This document shows, piece by piece, positions 8,514 through 17,761 of a stretch of DNA of 64,000 bases (positions are counted from its first letter, which is position 1; the number at the start of each line of letters is the position of its first letter). The DNA comes from an uncultured Chryseobacterium sp. Its GTDB lineage: Bacteria > Bacteroidota > Bacteroidia > Flavobacteriales > Weeksellaceae. A program made the position numbers and the translations under genes. The DNA is taken from contig CAJYXJ010000013.1 of the NCBI GenBank assembly GCA_913778085.1, positions 186,001-250,000 of the forward strand, in the 5' to 3' direction. The notes under the pieces were generated by a model that ran no database searches, was not told the origin of the DNA, and was given only the letters and a program-made list of their open reading frames with translations.

Positions 8514-11500
8514 ATGTTAGATAGGAGGACAAAAAATTTATTTTTGGCTTTGTTTTTAGTTTTTGCAGCAGGCTTCCTTTCTGCCCAGAACAGGGATGGG
8601 AAAGGGATCGTCAGTAAAAAAACTGCGGAAAATATGAAGGCCGGAGCTTTTATTGATGTAAATACCGCCGCATATCCCGAATCCGCATTCAGCATCAGCC
8701 AGCTGGTAAAAGACGTATTGATCAGCGGTGGCTCTACCTGTTCTGCAGCAAATATAAGCAATGTCGCCGTTTCTCCGAATTTAGCAGTAACCAACCAGAA
8801 CAGAAGCTGGGGATATTTCAATAAAGCAACGACCAACTTTCCTTTTGCTAAAGGAATCATCCTTTCAACAGGATATGCCAGAAAAGCAGGAAATGATCTG
8901 CAGGGAACCCTGAGTGATCCTCTGGGATCCGGAGGTGATGCGGATCTCGCAGCCGCATTGGGAGTTCCGAACAGCCAGCTGAACGATGCCACTTATATCG
9001 AATTCGATTTTGTTCCCGCATCTACTAAAGTTACTTTCAGGTATCTGTTTGCATCCAAAGAATATCAGACCAACTTTCCTTGTACGATCAGTGACGGTTT
9101 TGCCCTGTTGCTGAAAAGAGTAGGAGACCCTTATACCAATCTTGCCGTTTTGCCCGGAGGTGCCGGACCGGTAAGTGTTACAAACATTCACCCGGCTACA
9201 CAGTACCAGACGGGTGCACCGTTATCCTGTGGAGCAGCCAATGTTGCTTATTTCGGAGGCTATAATATTCCTCAGGTAGAAACCAATTTCAACGGACGCA
9301 CGGTTCCTTTAACGGCAACAGCTACCGTAATCCCAGGTCAGACTTATCATTTTAAGATGGTTCTGGCAGATTACCAGGATTCCAATTTTGATTCGGCGGT
9401 ATTTCTTGAAGCAGGATCTTTTGATATAGGTGTACAGTTGCTGAATCCGGCAGGAGTGGCGCTTCCTTCATCCATCAATGTCTGTGACAATGCCCCACAG
9501 ACTTTTACGGCTTCAGTTCAGGGAGGGGGGGCCACATACCAGTGGTATCTGGGATCCAATCCGATTCCCGGTGCCAATCAGGCTTCTTACACGGCTACCC
9601 AGCCCGGTACATATAGCGTTCAGGTATTTTTACCGGGAAATACATGCCCTGGAACAGCTTCTATAACCATCGTAGGCGGAACATCGCCCACAGTGCAGAA
9701 TGCCTCGCTTACCGCATGTTATACCCAGGGGAATGCAACATTTAACTTAACCTCGGCCCAAAGTCTGATCAGTACGACGCCGGGAGCTACATTTTCCTAT
9801 TATATAAATCAGTCCGACGCTTTGGCCGGTAACGCAAATACCATTACGACCCCTACTGCTTTTCCAAGCGCAGGACAAACCGTTTATGTTTTGGTGAAAA
9901 ACGGATTCTGTTCAAAGGTTGCCGAGCTGCAACTGATAAAAGCTGCCCAGATTACCGCCACTGTTGCAACTCCGGGAGTTCTTACATGTGCAAATCCGCA
10001 GGTCACGCTTAATGCGTCCGGTTCAACTTATCCTTCCGGAGCTACCTTTAACTGGACAACTACAAACGGGAATATTGTATCGGGAGCAAATACTTTAAAT
10101 CCGGTGGTCAATGCTGCCGGAACATATACTTTAACCATTTCAAATACCTACCAGCCGGGAAATTTAACCTGTACCAATTCGGCAAGTGTAACCGTTACGG
10201 GTGACAGCGCACCGCCTACAACGGGATTAACCGCTTCCAGTACGCAGATCTGTGCGGGCCAGTCTGTAACTTTAACGGCTTCCGGAGGAGTTACGTATAA
10301 TTGGACGGGACTTACAGGAAACGGTGCTACCCAAACCGTATCTCCAACCGCGACAACAACCTATACCGTAAATGCAGTAGGTGCAAACGGCTGTGTGTCA
10401 CAGACCCCGGCAACGATAACCATACAGGTTACCCAACCCATTACCGTAAATAATGCCACTCTGCTTAAATGTTATCAGCAGGGCGGAATTAATTATAATT
10501 TAACCGAAGCCCAGCCTCAGATCACAACGGCTTCAGGCGTTACATTCTCTTATTACCTGAATGTGGCCGATGCCAATGCAGCTAATGCCAATACAATTAC
10601 CAACCCTGCGTCATTTAACAGTGCGGGAGGTCAAACGATATATGTTCTGGTAGTAAACGGCGGATGTAAAAATGTGGTGACCTTACAACTGCAGGCAACG
10701 CCGCAAACGACTTTAACCATTAATCCGGTACAGCAGATTACGTGCACTACCCCTCAGATCACACTTAATGCTTCGGCTTCTGTAATTCCTACGGGATCTT
10801 CCATCGCATGGGCTGCTACCGGTGGTGGAAATATTGTTTCAGGTGGAAATACGCTGACGCCGGTGGTAAATGCAGGAGGTGTGTATACTTTAACAGTAAC
10901 CAATGTCAACCAGCCGGGCAACCTCAGCTGCAGCTATACGGCCAGTGTAACGGTGACACAGAATACGACAGCGCCTGTAGCTACATTAACTTCTACCGCT
11001 GCGCAGATTTGTCCTGGAGAGTCGGTTACATTAACCGCTTCGGGAGGAGTAACTTATAACTGGGGCGGAGGCCTTTCCGGAAATGGAAATACCCAGGTTG
11101 TTTCCCCGGGAACTACAACCACTTATACGGTATTTGCCGTTGGTGCTAATGGCTGTGTTTCCACAAATCCGGCAACTGTTACCGTTACGGTTGGTCCTCC
11201 GGTAGCCGTACTGGCAGCTTCAAAATCTAAGATCTGTGCCGGTGAATCCGTTACTTTAACCGCGACCGGCGGTGTCACTTATGAATGGGTTGGATTGCCG
11301 GGTAACGGAAATACCCAGCTTGTTTCACCCACCGTTACAACAACGTATTCTGTCTATGCATTGGGAGGAAACGGCTGTAAGGTAGCTACACCAACTTCAA
11401 TTACCATAGAAGTGGTGCCGGCTATCGTTTCTGCCTTACAGGACGTATATGCCTGTGCAGGTGACAGCGCCACCCTGGATGCAGGATCAGGACCGAATTA

Positions 11501-12119
11501 TACTTATGTATGGAATACAGGCGCTACCACGCAGACCATTTCCGTAAATACTCCGGGAACTTATTCCGTAACCATCAGCAACGGAACCTGTTCGAAAGTA
11601 TTCTCGGCCCAGCTGATCAATCCGGCATTGCCGCAATTCACAAATGTTACTTACGAAAAGAATATCCTTACGCTGACGGCAACAAATCCTACCAGCGGAA
11701 CGTTAGAGTATTCCATTAACGGGGGAATCAACTGGCAGGTGTCCAATGTTTTTTACAATGTGCTGGATAATACCAATTATACGCTTATGGTAAGGGTAAA
11801 AGATGCTAAATGCAGCACTACACTGTCCTTCTTTACATTTATAGTAACTAATGCCATTACCCCGAATTCTGACGGTAAAAATGATACGGTAGATTTTACC
11901 GGAATAAGCACTTACAATAATTTTGCAGCGTCTATTTTCGACCGGTACGGACAGGAGGTCTTTAAAGCCGGAAAAAATAATACCGTATGGAACGGAATGC
12001 TGAGAGGCAGTCTTGTTCTTCCTACGGCAACGTATTGGTACCGGGTACAATGGGAAAACCCGGCCAGCAAAAAACTGGAGCTTCGCAGCGGATGGATTTT
12101 GCTGAAAAACAGGAATTAA
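8514..12119 (+). CDS. Choice-of-anchor L secreted protein 2 (expanded), T9SS type B sorting domain
   Basis: A 1201-residue paralog of its neighbours and the longest of the three. Order: signal peptide (to about residue 24, ending GFLSAQ), anchor-L domain (about 40-310, FIDVNTAAYPESAF, FASKEYQTNFPC, DSAVFLEAGSFDIG), a series of Ig/PKD-like modules, and the type B T9SS domain (ITPNSDGKND, IFDRYGQEVF, ATYWYRVQW). The extra length comes from repeated modules, seen as recurrent blocks such as VTLTASGGVTYNW and TTTYTVxAVGANGC, and two NLTxAQ...YYxNxxDA modules. The repeats suggest an extended stalk; the ligand is unknown. Flanked by its own promoter-like box and terminator. Confidence 0.88.
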   Translation: MLDRRTKNLFLALFLVFAAGFLSAQNRDGKGIVSKKTAENMKAGAFIDVNTAAYPESAFSISQLVKDVLISGGSTCSAANISNVAVSPNLAVTNQNRSWGYFNKATTNFPFAKGIILSTGYARKAGNDLQGTLSDPLGSGGDADLAAALGVPNSQLNDATYIEFDFVPASTKVTFRYLFASKEYQTNFPCTISDGFALLLKRVGDPYTNLAVLPGGAGPVSVTNIHPATQYQTGAPLSCGAANVAYFGGYNIPQVETNFNGRTVPLTATATVIPGQTYHFKMVLADYQDSNFDSAVFLEAGSFDIGVQLLNPAGVALPSSINVCDNAPQTFTASVQGGGATYQWYLGSNPIPGANQASYTATQPGTYSVQVFLPGNTCPGTASITIVGGTSPTVQNASLTACYTQGNATFNLTSAQSLISTTPGATFSYYINQSDALAGNANTITTPTAFPSAGQTVYVLVKNGFCSKVAELQLIKAAQITATVATPGVLTCANPQVTLNASGSTYPSGATFNWTTTNGNIVSGANTLNPVVNAAGTYTLTISNTYQPGNLTCTNSASVTVTGDSAPPTTGLTASSTQICAGQSVTLTASGGVTYNWTGLTGNGATQTVSPTATTTYTVNAVGANGCVSQTPATITIQVTQPITVNNATLLKCYQQGGINYNLTEAQPQITTASGVTFSYYLNVADANAANANTITNPASFNSAGGQTIYVLVVNGGCKNVVTLQLQATPQTTLTINPVQQITCTTPQITLNASASVIPTGSSIAWAATGGGNIVSGGNTLTPVVNAGGVYTLTVTNVNQPGNLSCSYTASVTVTQNTTAPVATLTSTAAQICPGESVTLTASGGVTYNWGGGLSGNGNTQVVSPGTTTTYTVFAVGANGCVSTNPATVTVTVGPPVAVLAASKSKICAGESVTLTATGGVTYEWVGLPGNGNTQLVSPTVTTTYSVYALGGNGCKVATPTSITIEVVPAIVSALQDVYACAGDSATLDAGSGPNYTYVWNTGATTQTISVNTPGTYSVTISNGTCSKVFSAQLINPALPQFTNVTYEKNILTLTATNPTSGTLEYSINGGINWQVSNVFYNVLDNTNYTLMVRVKDAKCSTTLSFFTFIVTNAITPNSDGKNDTVDFTGISTYNNFAASIFDRYGQEVFKAGKNNTVWNGMLRGSLVLPTATYWYRVQWENPASKKLELRSGWILLKNRN

Positions 12120-12135
12120 AAGATAATTCAATTAG

Positions 12136-12162
12136 AACCTCTCATTTTGAGAGGTTTTTTTA
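12136..12162 (+). terminator. Terminator after anchor-L gene 2
   Basis: Stem aacctctca/tgagaggtt with a short loop and a run of seven T. Confidence 0.85.
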
Positions 12163-12214
12163 TTGTTTATGTATAAAAAAAGATATTATGTGTATGATTT
12201 TTGTAAAAAAAAAT

Positions 12215-12222
12215 TAAATTTG
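12215..12222 (+). promoter_or_regulatory. TAAATTTG -7-like box, anchor-L gene 3
   Basis: Matches TAnnTTTG and again ends 16 bases before the ATG, the same geometry as the two upstream paralogs. Confidence 0.5.
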
Positions 12223-12238
12223 TTAAAACAAAAATATT

Positions 12239-14608
12239 ATGAAGAGATATCTCCTGTTGTTTTCTTTTTTAGCTTCCTCATCGGGTTTACTATATTCACA
12301 GACAACTTTAAACAGAAAGCCCCAGCATGAAAAGGCTTCCGCTTTAACAATGAAGGCCGGTGCTTTTATTGATGTAAATGTCCCGACCTATCCTGCATCA
12401 GCGTATACACCATTGCAGCTGGTAAAGGATGTACTCATTTCTTCAGGTACAAATTCATGTGTTACCCCTAATGTATCTAATGTTCAGGTAAGTCCAAACC
12501 TTCCTGCAACCGATGCCAACAGATCATGGGGATATTTTAACAGAGGAACTACCAGTTTTCCCTTTAAGGATGGAATCGTATTATCTACCGGATATGCTCA
12601 GAAAGCAGGTAATGCTTACATAAGTACCACTTTGGGAGATGATTTACCTACAGGGAGCGATCCTGATCTTGTAGCGGCTACAAGTCCGTCCGTAACCCTT
12701 AATGACGCAGTTGTTTTAGAATTTGATTTTGTTCCGACTTCCAGCCAGGTAAAATTCAATTATCTTTTTGCCTCCGAAGAATACACCGGGTCTTTTCCCT
12801 GCAGCTTCTCGGATGCGTTTGCTTTGTTATTAAAACCTCTGGCAGGTGGGCCTTATGTGAATATGGCTGTGCTGCCGGCACCCGGAACCGGACCGGTAAG
12901 TGTAACCAATATTCACCCACAAAACAGTTTTACGGGAACAGATATGGGATGTGGCGCGCCAAATGTTGCATTTTTTGGAGGATATAATACAACCAATATC
13001 GAGACGAACTTTAATGGTAGAACAGTGCCTTTACAGGCTACAGCTACGGTAGTTCCGGGTCAGGCTTATCATTTCAAAATGGTTTTGGCGGATGCTATCG
13101 ACAGCAGCTATGATTCTGCCGTATTTTTAGACGGTGGATCTTTCAATATCGGTGTAGAGCTGCTTGACCCTTCCGGGGCCACGCTGCCTGAAGAAATTAA
13201 TGTCTGCGACAATACCCCGCAGGTGATCACGGCTTCGGTAAATGATCCTAACATGAATTACCAGTGGTTCTTCAATGGAGTAGCGATCCCGGGTGCAACA
13301 TCTCCTACGATTACCGCTACACAGCCGGGGAATTATGAAATCCAGGTAACTTTCCCGGGAAGTCCTTGTCCGGGAAAAGCAAATATTAAGATCAACGGAG
13401 GGACAACTCCGGCAGCGGTTGATGCCACCTTGCTTCTCTGTGCGACACCGGACGTTACATGGTTCGATTTAACGGATGCTATGCCTTCGATCAGCACAAC
13501 GCCGGGTGCAGTATTCCGTTTCTACGTTAATCAGGCAGATGCCATCGCACAGAATAACAATTACATCTCCGATATCCTTCATTATAACGGCACGGATGGC
13601 CAGACCTTGTACGTGGTCGTTTCGAACGGAGGTTTCTGCAGCAAAACTATAAAATTAAAACTCTTAAAAGAAACCCGGCCTACTGTAAGCCTTGTCGCCT
13701 CAAATCTTAAAGTCTGCCCGGGAGCAACGGTAGACTTTACTGCAAGTGGAGGGGTAACATATGAATGGGCGAATTTCTCCGGAACAGGAAACACCCAGTC
13801 GGCGACGGTTTACAATACAACCACTTTCCAGGTTTATGCGATCGGTGCAAAAGGGTGTAAATCCTTACTGCCGGCTAAAATTACCGTTGAAGTGGTGCCT
13901 GAAATTGTTTCTTCGCTTCGTGATGTAGAAATATGTGCGGGAGATCGCGTTACTCTTGATGCCGGAGACGGGCCGAACTACTCGTATCTTTGGAGTACCG
14001 GCGCCATCACAAGAACCATTGATGTAGACCAGTGGGGCATCTACTCGGTAAAGATCAAAAACGGATTCTGTGAAAGGACGTTCACGGCAAAAGTTATGGC
14101 GGCAGCATCCCCTTATGTGACGAATCTTGATTACAGCAATAATACATTAACGATTTCTGCGGAAATTCCTATGATCAATAATATCCCTCAGACAGCAGAA
14201 TACTCTGTGGATGGCGGTATAACATGGCAGGCGTCCAATGTATTCTCAGGTCTTATCAACAATGCAAATTATAATATCCAGGTAAGAACGGTAGGTACAC
14301 ACTGTGTTGGCGCGTTGGAATTCTTTACCTTCAATATAGCCAATATCATCACACCGAATCAGGATGGTGTAAATGATACATTGGATCTTACCGCTCTGGG
14401 ATCATTCAATAACTTTACAGGATCGATTTATGACCGCTATGGTTCGGAACTGTTCAGATTCTCAAAAGAAACTCCGATCTGGGACGGAACACTTAGAGGG
14501 AAAAGATTGCCGACGGCTACCTACTGGTATAAATTCAACTTCCAGTATCCGAAATCGAAGGCTAATATGAACCACTCCGGTTGGATTCTTCTGAAAAACA
14601 GAGAATAA
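12239..14608 (+). CDS. Choice-of-anchor L secreted protein 3, T9SS type B sorting domain
   Basis: A 789-residue paralog, the shortest of the three. Signal peptide to about residue 20 (LLYSQ), anchor-L domain about 40-310 (FIDVNVPTYPASAY, FASEEYTGSFPC, VSVTNIHP, YHFKMVLAD, DSAVFLDGGSFNIG), fewer Ig/PKD-like modules than its neighbours, and a type B T9SS C-terminal domain (ITPNQDGVND, IYDRYGSELF, ATYWYKFNF). The tail segment WILLKNRE is nearly the same in all three. Presumably exported through the T9SS to the surface; role in adhesion is inferred from the family only. Confidence 0.88.
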   Translation: MKRYLLLFSFLASSSGLLYSQTTLNRKPQHEKASALTMKAGAFIDVNVPTYPASAYTPLQLVKDVLISSGTNSCVTPNVSNVQVSPNLPATDANRSWGYFNRGTTSFPFKDGIVLSTGYAQKAGNAYISTTLGDDLPTGSDPDLVAATSPSVTLNDAVVLEFDFVPTSSQVKFNYLFASEEYTGSFPCSFSDAFALLLKPLAGGPYVNMAVLPAPGTGPVSVTNIHPQNSFTGTDMGCGAPNVAFFGGYNTTNIETNFNGRTVPLQATATVVPGQAYHFKMVLADAIDSSYDSAVFLDGGSFNIGVELLDPSGATLPEEINVCDNTPQVITASVNDPNMNYQWFFNGVAIPGATSPTITATQPGNYEIQVTFPGSPCPGKANIKINGGTTPAAVDATLLLCATPDVTWFDLTDAMPSISTTPGAVFRFYVNQADAIAQNNNYISDILHYNGTDGQTLYVVVSNGGFCSKTIKLKLLKETRPTVSLVASNLKVCPGATVDFTASGGVTYEWANFSGTGNTQSATVYNTTTFQVYAIGAKGCKSLLPAKITVEVVPEIVSSLRDVEICAGDRVTLDAGDGPNYSYLWSTGAITRTIDVDQWGIYSVKIKNGFCERTFTAKVMAAASPYVTNLDYSNNTLTISAEIPMINNIPQTAEYSVDGGITWQASNVFSGLINNANYNIQVRTVGTHCVGALEFFTFNIANIITPNQDGVNDTLDLTALGSFNNFTGSIYDRYGSELFRFSKETPIWDGTLRGKRLPTATYWYKFNFQYPKSKANMNHSGWILLKNRE

Positions 14609-14690
14609 AATAATCAATCAATCGATAATGCAAATCCGTAAAGGCTGTCCTGATGGGCAGTCTTTTTTATGTATGGTTATTAGCAAAAGA

Positions 14691-14730
14691 AGAGGGCTGT
14701 CTTGAAATCCAAGACAGCCCTCTTCTTTTT
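14691..14730. terminator. Strong bidirectional terminator between anchor-L gene 3 and rsmA
   Basis: Perfect 14-bp stem agagggctgtcttg/caagacagccctct (14691-14704 with 14710-14723), 5-base loop, T-rich downstream on the + strand and TTTTGCT on the - strand. It can serve both convergent genes. A weaker hairpin lies at about 14642-14667. Confidence 0.85.
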
Positions 14731-14745
14731 TTAAGGTAATTATTA

Positions 14746-15516
14746 TTACCGGTTATCTTTCCAGAGCCTGGTAAATGCGATAAAGTCTGTTACACTCAGC
14801 TCTTCTGCTCTTTTATCCATAAATTCATGGGTCTTCAGCGCTTCGGGAATATCAAGGATTTTTAAGGCATTGGAAAGCTTTTTCCTTCTTTGGTTAAATC
14901 CGGCTTTCACGATCTGTTTGAAAAGGGTTTCATTTCCGGCCAGGCCTTCCTTTGGATTTCTTGTGATCCGGATGACACCTGACTTTACTTTCGGTGGCGG
15001 ATTGAATACGTTTTCATGAACCGTAAACAGATAAGTCGTATCATAATATGCCTGAATAAGGACGGAAAGAATTCCATAATCTTTTGTTCTAGGAACAGCC
15101 GCCGTCCTTTCAGCCACTTCCTTCTGGAACATGCCGACCATTTCAGGGATCAGCTCATAATGTTCGATGATCTGGAATAAAATCTGCGAAGAAATATTAT
15201 ACGGGAAATTCCCGATGATGGCGATCTGCTCACCGTTGGTAAACTGAAAATCCTGTTTCAGAAAATCACCCACGAAAGTTTCTTCCGTTACCTCTGAATA
15301 ATTATCTTTCAGGTATTCAATTGATTCTTTATCAATTTCCGCAAGGTAAACCTGTTGGTTTTTTTCCAGCAGATATTTTGTGAGGACCCCCATTCCCGGA
15401 CCTACTTCCATAACATTCTGATAGCCTTCAAAACGGAGACCGTCCACGATTTTTCTTGCGATGTTTTCATCTGTCAGAAAGTGCTGACCAAGATGCTTTT
15501 TTGCTTTTACACTCAA
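14746..15516 (-). CDS. rsmA: 16S rRNA (adenine(1518)-N6/adenine(1519)-N6)-dimethyltransferase
   Basis: A 256-residue SAM-dependent enzyme (KsgA family) that dimethylates two adjacent adenines near the 3' end of 16S rRNA during small-subunit maturation. Visible motifs: KKHLGQHFLTDENIARKIV at the N-terminus, the SAM-binding VMEVGPGMGVLT, and the catalytic NFPYNISSQI. The C-terminal helical domain with GFNQRRKKLSNALK is also typical. Normal length. Divergent from ftsX with about 90 bases between them. Confidence 0.95.
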   Translation of the reverse strand: MSVKAKKHLGQHFLTDENIARKIVDGLRFEGYQNVMEVGPGMGVLTKYLLEKNQQVYLAEIDKESIEYLKDNYSEVTEETFVGDFLKQDFQFTNGEQIAIIGNFPYNISSQILFQIIEHYELIPEMVGMFQKEVAERTAAVPRTKDYGILSVLIQAYYDTTYLFTVHENVFNPPPKVKSGVIRITRNPKEGLAGNETLFKQIVKAGFNQRRKKLSNALKILDIPEALKTHEFMDKRAEELSVTDFIAFTRLWKDNR

Positions 15517-15608
15517 TGTTTTTTATGATTTTATTAACAGTGATTTTCTCTTTTTCGTTCCCAAATTTCGGAAGATTTTTTCTATTTTAGCCAAAAATTT
15601 TAATATTA

Positions 15609-16508
15609 ATGGCTAAATCTGTAGATGAGTTTAATAAGAAAAGGCTTAGGTCTAGCAATATTACAGTAGTAATAAGTATTGCCTTAGTGTTATTTTTGTT
15701 GGGATTAATGGGACTTATTCTGATCAATGCCCAGAAATATTCCGATTATATCAAAGAACAGCTGGTGGTAAATGCTTACTTTGATGAAAATTATGATGCA
15801 AAGGATTCTGTAAAAATTGCGAAAATGGAAGCCGAAGTTTTCAAAGAAATTCAGACACTGGCGCCGGTAAAAAAAGCAACTTACATTACGAGGGAGATGG
15901 CTTCCCAGGAAGCTAAAAAAGCAATGGGAATTGATGCGGATGCACTTTTTGAAGAAAATATTTTCCCTTCCTCTGTAGAAATTGCCCTAAAACCGGAATA
16001 TGTAGACCCTGCCAAGATCAATGAAGCCATTAAAGCCATTAAAGCCGTTCCTGGGATTATCGATGTGAAGAACGACAGTACCCTGATGGTGGATGTGTAC
16101 AACAACCTCAGCAGGATTCTTAAGTGGATCTTAGGATTTTCCATCCTGTTTTTAATCTTAGCGGTGGTGCTGATCAACAATTCCATCCGCCTGAAAATAT
16201 TCTCCAAAAGATTTATCATTAAAACCATGCAGCTTGTAGGAGCGAAGAGGAGATTCATCCTGAAGCCTTTTATCATTGAAGCAGTTATTTTAGGAGCCAT
16301 CGGTTCCCTGATCGGGCTTCTGGCATTATTCGGGGTATGGTATTATTTTACAAGCCAGATCGGATCTGCTTTTGTGCAGGATAACAACCAATATTTCTGG
16401 CTGGTACTGCTGGTACTGGGTGTGGGAATTTTCATCACGGTTTTAAGTACGGTAATTGCTACCTGGAGATTCTTAAGATCAAACGTTGACGACTTATATT
16501 ACTCTTAA
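15609..16508 (+). CDS. ftsX: FtsX-like cell-division permease
   Basis: A 299-residue membrane protein with one N-terminal helix (about 18-40), an extracytoplasmic domain, and three C-terminal helices (about 165-190, 215-245, 262-285), the FtsX topology. With FtsE it forms an ABC-like complex that controls peptidoglycan hydrolases at the septum; ftsE is not in this window. The segment NNSIRLKIFSKRFIIKTMQLVGAKRRFI is the conserved cytoplasmic loop, of which GAKRRFI is most typical. It begins an apparent operon: a DUF3098 gene starts two bases after its stop, then uppP and truB. Confidence 0.9.
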   Translation: MAKSVDEFNKKRLRSSNITVVISIALVLFLLGLMGLILINAQKYSDYIKEQLVVNAYFDENYDAKDSVKIAKMEAEVFKEIQTLAPVKKATYITREMASQEAKKAMGIDADALFEENIFPSSVEIALKPEYVDPAKINEAIKAIKAVPGIIDVKNDSTLMVDVYNNLSRILKWILGFSILFLILAVVLINNSIRLKIFSKRFIIKTMQLVGAKRRFILKPFIIEAVILGAIGSLIGLLALFGVWYYFTSQIGSAFVQDNNQYFWLVLLVLGVGIFITVLSTVIATWRFLRSNVDDLYYS

Positions 16509-16510
16509 CA

Positions 16511-16810
16511 ATGAGCAAAAAAACAAATAAATTTTCCGCCGACATCTTCGGAAAAGAAACCGCCGAAGCGCCACAGGAAAACACGTTCTATTTCGGGAAG
16601 CAGAACTTTAAATGGATGCTGATCGGCTTTGCCTGTATCGTAGTGGGTTTCCTTCTGATGATGGGGCCGGATGCCAATACGGTAGACGGAAAGTATGACC
16701 CGAATTCCTGGAATGAAGGGATATTTTCCATCCGCAGGATCCGGATTGCACCATTATTCGTGGTGATCGGGTTTGCGATCGAGGTTTATGCAATTCTGAA
16801 AAAGAAATAA
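16511..16810 (+). CDS. DUF3098 family small membrane protein
   Basis: A 99-residue protein with two predicted helices (about residues 33-52 and 78-96) separated by a polar segment with GPDANTVDGKYDPN and FSIRRI, the typical content of the Bacteroidota DUF3098 family. Function unknown; its fixed place between ftsX and uppP suggests a link to cell envelope growth. Starts two bases after ftsX. Confidence 0.88.
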   Translation: MSKKTNKFSADIFGKETAEAPQENTFYFGKQNFKWMLIGFACIVVGFLLMMGPDANTVDGKYDPNSWNEGIFSIRRIRIAPLFVVIGFAIEVYAILKKK

Positions 16811-16825
16811 ATAAATTTTATTTAG

Positions 16826-16883
16826 AGATTAAGAAACTGGGAAATTTGGCTTACAGTCCGGATTTCTCAGTTTCTTAATCTTT
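16826..16883 (+). terminator. Long hairpin between the DUF3098 gene and uppP
   Basis: Two arms of about 20 bases, agattaagaaactgggaaat and atttctcagtttcttaatct (pairing with one G-T), enclose about 15 bases and are followed by tttt. It could be a terminator or attenuator inside the ftsX-DUF3098-uppP-truB group, or an RNA processing site. Confidence 0.6.
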
Positions 16884-16900
16884 TAATTTTGATATTAATT

Positions 16901-17719
16901 ATGGATTTAATCAAAGCAATCATCATTGCTATCATAGAAGGGCTTACGGAATACCTTCCGATTTCTTCGACGGCTCATATGGGATTTACAGCCAGCTTAA
17001 TGGGGCTTGAAGAGACAGAATTTTTGAAAATGTTTCAGGTTTCTATCCAGTTTGGCGCTATTCTCTCGGTAGTAGTGGCTTACTGGAGGAAATTTTTCGA
17101 TCTCAAAAACCTTCAGTTTTATTTTAAGCTCGCTTTTGCAGTTGTTCCGGCGTTGGTATTGGGATATCTGTTTGATGACAAAATTGAGGCGGTTTTAGGA
17201 AACCAGATTGCCATTTCTTCGGTATTGGTTTTGGGTGGAGTCGTTTTGCTCTTTGCCGACCGGTGGTTTAAAAATCCTACCATAGAAGACGAAAAGGGGA
17301 TTACCATAAAAAAAGCGGTCACGATCGGATTCTGGCAGTGCCTGGCCATGATGCCGGGAACCAGTAGGAGTGCAGCTTCCATTATCGGAGGTATGACCCA
17401 GGGTCTTACGCGGAAGGCGGCGGCGGAATTTTCTTTTTTCCTGGCTGTCCCTACCATGCTTGCCGTAACGGTGTACTCCGTATTCGTAAAAACATGGGGA
17501 AAGGAAACCCCGAATCCGCAGAAAGGCTACGAAATGATCATGGCTTCTCAGGAACACATTACTGTTTTCATAGTAGGGAACATAGTGGCATTTATCGTTG
17601 CCCTGATTGCCATCAAAGCTTTTATCGGATTTTTAAATAAATACGGCTTTAAGCCGTGGGGCTGGTACCGTATTTTTGTAGGAATGGCATTGCTGATTTA
17701 TTTTTATTTCTTTAAATAA
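16901..17719 (+). CDS. uppP: Undecaprenyl-diphosphatase UppP (BacA)
   Basis: A 272-residue integral membrane phosphatase that converts undecaprenyl diphosphate to the monophosphate carrier lipid for peptidoglycan and other polymers; overexpression in the family gives bacitracin tolerance. Both signature segments are present: EGLTEYLPISSTAH near residue 14 and MPGTSRSAASIIGG near residue 150, with about eight hydrophobic helices. The ATG at 16901 was chosen over an upstream in-frame TTG at 16889, because MDLIKAIIIAIIEGLTE is the normal N-terminus. Confidence 0.95.
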   Translation: MDLIKAIIIAIIEGLTEYLPISSTAHMGFTASLMGLEETEFLKMFQVSIQFGAILSVVVAYWRKFFDLKNLQFYFKLAFAVVPALVLGYLFDDKIEAVLGNQIAISSVLVLGGVVLLFADRWFKNPTIEDEKGITIKKAVTIGFWQCLAMMPGTSRSAASIIGGMTQGLTRKAAAEFSFFLAVPTMLAVTVYSVFVKTWGKETPNPQKGYEMIMASQEHITVFIVGNIVAFIVALIAIKAFIGFLNKYGFKPWGWYRIFVGMALLIYFYFFK

Positions 17720-17761
17720 ATTTCCAATTACCCATTACTTATTACTCATTACGCATAAAGC

